Shown here piece after piece: positions 1 to 4,948 of a stretch of DNA of 7,173 nucleotides (positions are counted from its first letter, which is position 1; the number at the start of each line of letters is the position of its first letter). Under the pieces are notes generated by a model. That model was not told the DNA's origin and did no database searches. It saw nothing but the letters and a program-made list of their open reading frames with translations. This DNA comes from Paracoccaceae bacterium (lineage in GTDB: Bacteria > Pseudomonadota > Alphaproteobacteria > Rhodobacterales > Rhodobacteraceae). The position numbers and the translations under genes are program-made. The stretch spans positions 1-7,173 of the forward strand of contig JALSGY010000002.1 of the NCBI GenBank assembly GCA_026982515.1, written 5' to 3'.

Positions 1-1110
1 TCCGGCGCGATCACCGGCGAGCTGCGCTACTTCACCGAAAGCCCCGCCTTTCCCGGCCAGACCACCGACCGGCTGCAAGGCTCGCTGAGCTTCGAAGCCC
101 GCGGCGTCTACAGCTGGAACGGCGGCGACGATCAGATCGTCATTTCTCCCTTCCTGCGCTGGGGCGAGGCCTCGGGCGGGCGCAACCATTTCGACCTGCG
201 CGAGGCCTACTGGCTGCGCCAGGGCGATGGCTGGAGCCTGACCGCGGGGGTGGACAAGGTGTTCTGGGGGGTGACGGAATCGCGCAACCCGGTGGACATC
301 ATCAACCAGGACGACCTGCTCGAAGACATCGGCGGCGGCGCCAAGCTCGGCCAGCCGATGGTCAATCTCAACCTCTATGGCGCGTGGGGAACGCTGGGCC
401 TCTACGTTCTGCCATGGTTCCGGCCGCGCGAATATCCCGCCTTCGGCGCCCGGCTGGCCGGACCGGCACCGATCGGGGCGCCCGTCTATACCGCGCCCGA
501 AGGCCGGAAACACGTGGACTATGCTCTGCGCTGGAGCCAGAGCATCGGCGACTGGGATCTGGGGCTGTCATATTTCAAGGGCACCAGCCGTGAGCCGATC
601 CTTGTCCCGGCCGGGCCCTCCTTCGTGCCTCGCTATGATCAGATCACCCAGACCGGTCTCGATGTGCAGTACACCTCAGGCGACTGGCTCTGGAAGCTCG
701 AGGCAATCGAACGCACCGGGCAGGGGCCGCGCTTTCAGGCGGTGACGGCCGGGTTCGAGTGGAGCATCTACGGGATCGGCGGCAGCGGCGCCGATCTGGG
801 GCTGATCGCCGAGTGGAACTACGACAACCGCGACAAGGCGCTGGCCCCGGCCACGATTTACGACAACGACCTGTTCCTCGGTGCGCGGCTGTCGCTCAAC
901 GACATCGGCAGCACCAGCCTGCTGGCCGGGGCGCTGATCGATCGCAGGACGGATGCGCGGGTCTTCATGATCGAGGGCCAGCGGCGGCTGGGCGAGGACT
1001 GGCTGCTGGAGGTGACGGGGCGGTTCATGGAAGGCGGCACCTTCCCCGACCCGATCACCGCGGTGCAAAGCGACGACTATCTCTCGGTCTCGATGCGCTA
1101 CTCGTTCTGA
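1..1110 (+). CDS. Outer-membrane beta-barrel protein, uncharacterised (5' end outside window)
   Basis: The frame is open from the first base, so the gene starts upstream; 369 codons are visible, ending in TGA. The GTG at 250 is internal to the frame and is not the likely start. The protein is rich in alternating aromatic and polar stretches (for example LSFEARGVYSW, GLDVQYTSGDWLWKLEAI, LSVSMRYSF) typical of transmembrane beta strands. It ends in a C-terminal Phe (RYSF), the signal expected for insertion by the BAM machinery. No Cys is seen, as is common in porin-like proteins. The stretch FWGVTESRNPVDIINQDD followed by GQPMVNL resembles a conserved block that I associate with uncharacterised proteobacterial outer-membrane proteins; a distant relation to DUF1302-type barrels is possible. 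The signal peptide would lie outside the window. Substrate and role are unknown. Its 3' end overlaps the convergent ferrochelatase gene by 13 bases. Confidence 0.75.
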   Translation, partial: SGAITGELRYFTESPAFPGQTTDRLQGSLSFEARGVYSWNGGDDQIVISPFLRWGEASGGRNHFDLREAYWLRQGDGWSLTAGVDKVFWGVTESRNPVDIINQDDLLEDIGGGAKLGQPMVNLNLYGAWGTLGLYVLPWFRPREYPAFGARLAGPAPIGAPVYTAPEGRKHVDYALRWSQSIGDWDLGLSYFKGTSREPILVPAGPSFVPRYDQITQTGLDVQYTSGDWLWKLEAIERTGQGPRFQAVTAGFEWSIYGIGGSGADLGLIAEWNYDNRDKALAPATIYDNDLFLGARLSLNDIGSTSLLAGALIDRRTDARVFMIEGQRRLGEDWLLEVTGRFMEGGTFPDPITAVQSDDYLSVSMRYSF

Positions 1111-2090
1111 GCCAGGGCCTTTGCAACCTGCCAGCGCAGCAGGGCGATGGCGTCGGGGCTGTCGTTGAGGCAGGGCACGAGAGAGAAGTTCCGCCCCCCC
1201 GCCTGGCGGAAGGCCCCGGCGGCGCGCAGGCCCACCTCTTCCAGCGTCTCGATGCAGTCGGTGGCAAACCCGGGGCAGATGACGGCCACATCCCTCACCC
1301 CCTCGCCGGCCAGCCGCCCCAGGGTGGGCTCCAGTTCGGGGCCCAGCCACTCTCCGCCGCGCCCGCGCGACTGGTAGACCAGCGGCATGGTGCGCGCATC
1401 CTGCCCCAGCGCGGTGCGCAGCAGGTTCACGGTGATGTTGCACTGCGCCTCGTAGGGATCACCGGCCTCGATGACGGCCCGCGGCAGGCCATGGAAGGAG
1501 GCCAGCCAGACCTCGGGCTCCCACGCCAGCCTTTCGCGGTGGCGGCGGATGCTCTCGGCCAGCGCGCCCACATAGGCGGGATCGTCGTAATAGGGCGGCA
1601 CGATGCGAACCTCGGGCGGCGGCGCCGGCAGGGCGGCAAGCGCCTCGTTCAGCTCGTCGATCACCGATTCGGTGGTGGCGGTGGCGTATTGCGGATAGAG
1701 CGGAAAGACCAGGATCCGCCCGCAGCCCCGGGCGACGAGGCGGGCGATCCCTTCCCCGATCGCGGGCAAGCCGTAGCGCATCGCCCAGTCCACCACGAGC
1801 CCCCCTTCCCCCGAAAAGGCATCCTGCAGCTTTTCGGCCTGGGCGCGGGTGAGCGTGCGCAGGGGGGATTCGCCCCGCTCTTCGTTCCAGATCAGCGAAT
1901 AGGCGTGGCGCGATTTCTTCGCCCGGCGGGGGATAATGAGGCCGTTAAGTATCAACCACCACAGCGGGCCGCCGCGATCGATGATCCGGCGATCGGAGAG
2001 AAAGGCCCGCAAGTAGCGGCGCACCGAGCGAAGCGAGAGATCCTCCGGCGTGCCGACATTGACCAGCAGGACGCCGGTTTCCATGGCCAT
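1098..2090 (-). CDS. hemH: Ferrochelatase (protoporphyrin ferro-lyase)
   Basis: Inserts Fe2+ into protoporphyrin IX to make protoheme, the last step of heme synthesis, in the cytoplasm or at the inner face of the membrane. The 330 residues match the usual bacterial length. Family signatures appear in order: GVLLVNVGTPE at the N-terminus (residues 6-16), VFPLYPQYATATTES (128-142), SFHGLP with the catalytic His (H200), and CPGFATDCIETLEE (272-285) with the conserved acidic residue E281. The ATG at 2090 directly follows the TGA of the upstream regulator remnant (TGAATG). AAAGGGG at 2102-2096 lies 5 bases before it, a good ribosome-binding site; an in-frame ATG two codons later is less well spaced. 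This points to translational coupling with the Crp/Fnr remnant. It stops with TAG inside the end of the convergent barrel gene. Protoporphyrinogen oxidase, the enzyme for the preceding step, is encoded divergently nearby. Confidence 0.97.
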   Translation of the reverse strand: MAMETGVLLVNVGTPEDLSLRSVRRYLRAFLSDRRIIDRGGPLWWLILNGLIIPRRAKKSRHAYSLIWNEERGESPLRTLTRAQAEKLQDAFSGEGGLVVDWAMRYGLPAIGEGIARLVARGCGRILVFPLYPQYATATTESVIDELNEALAALPAPPPEVRIVPPYYDDPAYVGALAESIRRHRERLAWEPEVWLASFHGLPRAVIEAGDPYEAQCNITVNLLRTALGQDARTMPLVYQSRGRGGEWLGPELEPTLGRLAGEGVRDVAVICPGFATDCIETLEEVGLRAAGAFRQAGGRNFSLVPCLNDSPDAIALLRWQVAKALAQNE

Positions 2091-2531
2091 TCAGGCCCCT
2101 TTCGTCACGATCTTGAACACCGGGTCCGGCACCTGGCCGAGGGCCTGGAGCACGCGGTCTCCGTTAGCGATGCGCCGCAGAGCAGGCAGCTCGAGGATCC
2201 GGATCACCGACAGATCGGAGACCTTGATGATGGCGCGCTCTTCGAGATCCCTGAAACAGCGGCTGACGGTTTCAGGCTGCATGCCCAGATACTCGGCCAG
2301 GTCGCGCCGGCGGATCGGGATCTCCACATGTTTCCGGTCCAGCCCCTTCTGGCGGCGGCGGCATTCGAACACGAAGGAGGCGAGCTTTTCCAGCGCCTGC
2401 TTCTTTGCCAGGTCGGAGGCATGGCTGAGCGCGCGATAGGCCTGGCCCGAGAGACCTTTCCAGGCCACGGTGCGCGCCCGGGGATTACGCAACCTGCTGT
2501 CTGGAAATTCGGATTTGGGCTGATCAGGCAT
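2091..2531 (-). CDS. Truncated Crp/Fnr-family transcription regulator, HTH domain only
   Basis: 146 residues, where a complete Crp/Fnr protein has about 220-250. Residues about 30-60 look like the end of the dimerisation helix and the linker (ALEKLASFVFECRRR). Residues 71-102 are a winged helix-turn-helix, IPIRRRDLAEYLGMQPETVS followed by RCFRDLEERAII, with the E-x-x-S-R recognition-helix pattern (E87, S90, R91) seen in Fnr-type proteins that read TTGAT-N4-ATCAA-like sites. The N-terminal cyclic-nucleotide-like sensor domain is missing, as are any iron-sulfur Cys ligands. The first 20 or so residues (MPDQPKSEFPDSRLRNPRAR) do not resemble the family and are read from the edge of the IS256 remnant in another frame. 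GGGAA at 2543-2539 could serve as a ribosome-binding site. The gene is therefore probably a 5'-truncated remnant; it may still be translated, leading into hemH. An active DNA-binding fragment cannot be excluded. Confidence 0.75.
   Translation of the reverse strand: MPDQPKSEFPDSRLRNPRARTVAWKGLSGQAYRALSHASDLAKKQALEKLASFVFECRRRQKGLDRKHVEIPIRRRDLAEYLGMQPETVSRCFRDLEERAIIKVSDLSVIRILELPALRRIANGDRVLQALGQVPDPVFKIVTKGA
2480..2507 (-). repeat. Candidate right-end terminal repeat of the IS256-family remnant
   Basis: On the + strand this stretch begins GGGGATTACGCAACC and runs to CTGTCTGGAAA. It lies just beyond the transposase stop codon and just before recognisable Crp/Fnr homology begins. IS256-family elements carry terminal inverted repeats of roughly 25-40 bases close to the transposase stop codon, so this is where the element should end. 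The partner repeat is absent, so the assignment rests on position alone. Confidence 0.25.
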
Positions 2532-2679
2532 CCTGGCATTCCCATTTGATGTAGGCCTTCGTGTCGACGGCCCAGCGCTCGTCGATCTCGACCAGCACGG
2601 CGCTCACGAGGCGTTCCAGTGATTCTTCGTTCGGAAACACCCTGACCTTGACGGTGCGGCGTTTGAGTTCCTGCTGGAT
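2524..2679 (-). mobile_element. IS256-family (mutator-type) transposase, 3'-terminal remnant
   Basis: The - strand frame ending in TGA at 2526-2524 reads IQQELKRRTVKVRVFPNEES, then LERLVSAVLVEIDERW, then AVDTKAYIKWECQDA. This is the very C-terminus of IS256/mutator transposases, which end with an ELKRRT...VFPNE.SL.RLVSAVL.EI..W pattern. Only about 51 of an expected 400 or so residues remain. The DDE catalytic residues are absent, so the fragment cannot transpose. Upstream of the Gln-Gln (about 2676) homology stops abruptly and PCP_red homology starts on the opposite strand. The longer open - strand frame extending to 4194 is antisense to the protoporphyrinogen oxidase gene and is not transposase. 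The likely history is insertion followed by a deletion that removed most of the element and neighbouring native sequence. Confidence 0.82.
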
Positions 2680-2851
2680 GGCGCGGGTGCCGGGCTTCGT
2701 GCGGCGCATGGTGCGCCGGCGCGCCGAGGACCACGTGCGCAGCCAAGGGCGGCTGACGGTTACCGCCGGAGATCTCGACAGGCTCAGGCGGCAGCGCTTC
2801 GGCGATGGAGCGCCGCCCATGCCCCCGCCCGGGACGCGGGCAGGCAAATGA
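2678..2851 (+). pseudogene. PCP_red-domain protein, 5'-truncated fragment
   Basis: From the ATG at 2678 the frame reads MARVPGFVRRMVRRRAEDHV and continues RSQGRLTVTAGDLDRLR, for 57 codons. This matches the PCP_red domain, a short module found at the C-terminus of the light-independent protochlorophyllide reductase subunit BchB/ChlB and also in small stand-alone proteins. The family pattern is a Trp and acidic stretch, then L..(I/V)P.FVR..(V/A)....E.(Y/H)A...G...(I/V)T...(M/L)...R. The usual lead-in (W-x-P-E-A-like, then L) is missing because the IS256 remnant begins immediately upstream. The frame stays open back to 2561, but that part is antisense to the transposase. The stop TGA overlaps the start of the next gene as ATGA, so the two were probably translated together. 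No strong ribosome-binding site precedes 2678. Whether a functional 57-residue product is made is uncertain, and its role is unknown. Confidence 0.6.
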
Positions 2852-4260
2852 GCCCCGACGTGGCCGTCATAGGCGCCGGGGTTTCCGGCCTCGCCGTGGC
2901 CGAGGAACTGGCCGCCCGGGGCTGCGATGTGCAGGTGCTGGAGCGCCATGCCACGATAGGCGGCAAGGCCTGTTCGCAGCGTTTCGGCAGCTTCCTGATG
3001 GAACACGGCCCCACCACCATGAATGCCGCCCAGCGCGGCGCGATGGAGCGGCTCGCCACGCTGGGGCTGACCGATTGCGCCATCGACCTGGGCGCCGGGG
3101 TACGACGGCGCTATCTGCGCGACGGCGGCGCGCTGCACGCCATTACCCTGCACAGGGCGGGCTTTCTTCTTTCGCCCTATCTGTCGCTTCGCGGACGGCT
3201 GTCCTTGCTGGCGGAGGTGCTGCGCCCGCCCCGGCGCGATGCGGGCGAGGAAAGCGTGCAGGCCTTCATCACCCGCCGTTTCGGCCACGAGTTCGCACGA
3301 AAGGTAATGGAGCCGATGGTGGCCGGGGTCTTCATGGGAGATTCGCGCGCCCTGTCGGTCGAGGCCGCCTTTCCGAAGCTGGTCGAGATGGAACGGCGCT
3401 TCGGCTCGGTGCTTCGCGGGGCGCTGGCGGCCAGGCGAGGGCGCGAGCCGGGCCGGAGGCTGTTTTCCTGGCGCGAGGGGATCGCCACCCTGCCCCGGAT
3501 GCTGGCGCGGCGGCTGGCCGGGCGCATCACCACCGGGGTGGCGGTATCCACAATCCGCCGCGTCCCCGGCGGCTTTGCCGTCACCACGGCGCGAGATGGT
3601 ACCCTGCGCTGCCGGGCGGTGGTTCTTGCGGTGCAGCCGCATGTGGCGGCGGCCCTGCTCGAGGCCGCCGATCCGCAGGGCGCCGAGGCCCTTTCCGGCG
3701 TCGCCTCGCCCCCGGTTGCGGTGGTGTTCCTGGGCTACCGGCGTGCCCAGGTGGATCACCCGCTTGACGGGCTTGGCTATCTGACGACCCGCGCCGAGGG
3801 GCAGATCATTTCCGGCGTGCAGTTCCAGTCCACCATGTTCGAGGGCCGCGCTCCGCATGGCCATGTGGCGCTTTCGTGCTACGTGGGCGGGGCGCGCAAC
3901 CCCGCCCTGGCGCGGCTGCCGGCCAGCGAGCTTGCCCGCGCCGTGCACCGGGAACTGGCGCAAACCCTCTCGATCGCCGGCGAGCCGGCCGTGGCCCGTG
4001 TCCGGCACTGGCCGCTCGGCCTGCCGCAATACGACCTCGGCCATGTCGCCCGGCGGGCCGTCATCGAACAGGCTCATCTGCGCCTGCCCGGGCTTTTCCT
4101 GACGGGGAACTATCTGGACGGGGTTTCGGTCACCAATTGCCTGGAGCGCGCCCGTGGCGTGGCCCTGAACGTGCTGCAGGGGCTTGAGGCTCAAGAGACT
4201 GGAATTCGCGCCCGAAACGGGGTTTCATGGGCTTCGGGTGCGGGCCGGGTGCCCGGGTGA
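2848..4260 (+). CDS. hemG: Protoporphyrinogen oxidase, oxygen-dependent FAD enzyme (HemG/HemY type)
   Basis: Oxidises protoporphyrinogen IX to protoporphyrin IX with O2 and FAD, the step just before ferrochelatase. The 470-residue length fits. The N-terminus is a dinucleotide-binding fold: VAVIGAGVSGLAVAEELAAR (residues 5-24) ending in an acidic residue at VLER, then the second FAD motif GGKACS and the EHGPTTMNA segment (52-60). Family blocks follow: FARKVMEPMVAGVFMGD, then LSVEAAFPKL, GSVLRGALAARRGREPG, FSWREGIATLP, VAVVFLGYRRAQVDHPLDG, RVRHWPLGLPQYDLGH, and the C-terminal FAD motif GLFLTGNYLDGVSVTNCLE (about 415-433). Related FAD amine oxidase-fold enzymes (phytoene desaturase, coproporphyrinogen oxidase HgoX/CgoX) are the alternatives. 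The ferrochelatase next door and the LGY..(A/S)QV.HPLDG and RV.HWP.G.PQY motifs favour the heme enzyme. It starts in an ATGA overlap with the PCP_red fragment. The last 26 or so residues lie beyond the usual end of the family. Confidence 0.92.
   Translation: MSPDVAVIGAGVSGLAVAEELAARGCDVQVLERHATIGGKACSQRFGSFLMEHGPTTMNAAQRGAMERLATLGLTDCAIDLGAGVRRRYLRDGGALHAITLHRAGFLLSPYLSLRGRLSLLAEVLRPPRRDAGEESVQAFITRRFGHEFARKVMEPMVAGVFMGDSRALSVEAAFPKLVEMERRFGSVLRGALAARRGREPGRRLFSWREGIATLPRMLARRLAGRITTGVAVSTIRRVPGGFAVTTARDGTLRCRAVVLAVQPHVAAALLEAADPQGAEALSGVASPPVAVVFLGYRRAQVDHPLDGLGYLTTRAEGQIISGVQFQSTMFEGRAPHGHVALSCYVGGARNPALARLPASELARAVHRELAQTLSIAGEPAVARVRHWPLGLPQYDLGHVARRAVIEQAHLRLPGLFLTGNYLDGVSVTNCLERARGVALNVLQGLEAQETGIRARNGVSWASGAGRVPG
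4214..4226. repeat. Small inverted repeat in the non-conserved 3' tail of hemG
   Basis: GAAAC-GGG-GTTTC forms a perfect 5-base-pair hairpin with a 3-base loop. A competing pair, CCCGAA (4211-4216) with TTCGGG (4233-4238), encloses part of it. It lies in the part of the gene that codes for the unconserved C-terminal tail. It may be a weak attenuator or simply part of former intergenic DNA now read as coding; no T-run follows. Confidence 0.2.
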
Positions 4261-4282
4261 AGGCCCGGACGGCCCGCCCGCC

Positions 4283-4325
4283 GGAAAACCATGAGGACCA
4301 CGAAAGCCATGAGCATGCCGGAAAG
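4283..4325. repeat. Possible interspersed 'ATGAGGACCACGAAAG' repeat unit
   Basis: The stretch GGAAAACCATGAGGACCACG and the AAAGCCATGAGCATGCCGGAAAG after it reads ENHEDHESHEH in one frame. This resembles short intergenic repeats of many bacterial genomes that, when mistranslated, give His-Glu-rich strings (HEEHEEH) and whose other strand reads like TTCGTGG-TCTTCATGG-TTTTC. It sits between hemG and the conserved part of the DUF2478 gene and supplies that gene's most upstream ATG codons. The assignment is from memory of the motif only; copy number cannot be seen here. Confidence 0.25.
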
Positions 4326-4872
4326 CGACCCCGAGATTCAGGCGATGCCCCTTGTCGGGGTGCATTTCGCAAGCGGGCAGGCCATCGACGCGGTGCTGGC
4401 CCGTGCGGCGGAAGAACTGACGCGCCGGGGCTTTCGCGTGGCCGGCCTGGTTCAGGAAAACGGGCAGCGGACGGACGATTGCGCCTGCCGCGAGATGCGC
4501 CTGCGCGATCTTGCCACCGGGCAGCTGACCCGCATCTCCGAAGACCGAGGCACGCAGGCCCGGGGCTGCCACCTCGACTGGCAGGCGCTGACCGAGCTGT
4601 CCGTGAAGCTGGAGCGCGAGCTTTCGGATGAGACGGACGTGCTGATCGTCAACCGTTTCGGGCGCTCGGAAAGCGAGGGCCAGGGGTTTCGCGGCGCCAT
4701 CGAGAAGGCACTCTCGCTGGGGGTGCAGGTGATCGTGGCCTATCGCGATGGCTATGCCGGCCCCTGGGAGGCGTTTCACGGCGGCCTTGCCACCCCCTGC
4801 GGCGCGACGGTGGAAGAGATCGTCAGGATTTGCGAGGGCAACCGCTCCCCGGCCCCGCAGCCTGCTTCCTGA
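4291..4872 (+). CDS. DUF2478-family protein (nucleoside-triphosphatase-like, molybdate/metal-transport associated)
   Basis: 193 residues from the first ATG. The conserved core begins near residue 19 (MPLVGVHFASGQAIDAVLAR). Then come GFRVAGLVQENG (about 47-58), the acidic and Cys-containing middle MRLRDLATGQ and ISEDRG..ARGCHLDW, and the family hallmark DVLIVNRFGRSESEGQGFR (about 115-133), which recalls the (D/N)-K-F-G-x-x-E-x-x-G-x-G-(F/L)-R block of DUF2478. The C-terminal half continues with the strand VQVIVAYRDGYAGPWEAFHGG. DUF2478 genes often lie near molybdate transport or nitrogenase genes, but the activity is not established; the fold looks like a P-loop NTPase relative without a classic Walker A at the N-terminus. 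Start codons at 4291, 4309, 4315 and 4345 are all possible: 4291 has GGAA 4 bases upstream, and 4315 has GAAAG 8 bases upstream. It lies 30 bases after hemG and is probably cotranscribed with it. Confidence 0.85.
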   Translation: MRTTKAMSMPESDPEIQAMPLVGVHFASGQAIDAVLARAAEELTRRGFRVAGLVQENGQRTDDCACREMRLRDLATGQLTRISEDRGTQARGCHLDWQALTELSVKLERELSDETDVLIVNRFGRSESEGQGFRGAIEKALSLGVQVIVAYRDGYAGPWEAFHGGLATPCGATVEEIVRICEGNRSPAPQPAS

Positions 4873-4890
4873 AACCTCTGCGACGGATCC

Positions 4891-4925
4891 GGCCCGCAGC
4901 CCCGGGCTGCACGGCGGCCCGGGCC
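4891..4925. terminator. Nested GC-rich palindromes between convergent genes, possible bidirectional terminator
   Basis: An inner near-perfect palindrome, GCAGCCC-C-GGGCTGC (4896-4910), sits inside an outer pair GGCCCG (4891-4896) and CGGGCC (4920-4925). A further GGCCCGGGCC lies at 4916-4925. It falls in the 76-base gap between the stops of the DUF2478 and sulfatase genes, where a shared terminator is expected. No T-run follows on either strand, so termination is unproven and GC-rich chance pairing is a real alternative. Confidence 0.3.
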
Positions 4926-4948
4926 GGGCGACTGTCAGATCCAGTGCC

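Noticed and set aside
759..2549. Long + strand open frame (596 codons) across the hemH and regulator region
   Set aside because: It is antisense to ferrochelatase and the Crp/Fnr remnant and shows low-complexity Arg/Gly/Ala-rich composition typical of shadow frames in GC-rich DNA.
2561..2677. Extension of the PCP_red frame upstream to an ATG at 2561
   Set aside because: This segment is antisense to the transposase remnant, Ser/Arg/Thr-rich, and unlike any PCP_red lead-in.
2524..2679. A complete or active insertion sequence
   Set aside because: Only the transposase C-terminus is present; catalytic residues and a second terminal repeat are missing.
2678..2851. A photosynthesis gene cluster (bchB)
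   Set aside because: Only the PCP_red module is seen and no nitrogenase-like reductase domain or other bch gene is in the window.
2524..4194. Long - strand open frame (556 codons) opposite protoporphyrinogen oxidase
   Set aside because: Only its last 51 or so codons match a real family (IS256 transposase). The remainder is antisense to a well-supported enzyme gene and resembles nothing.
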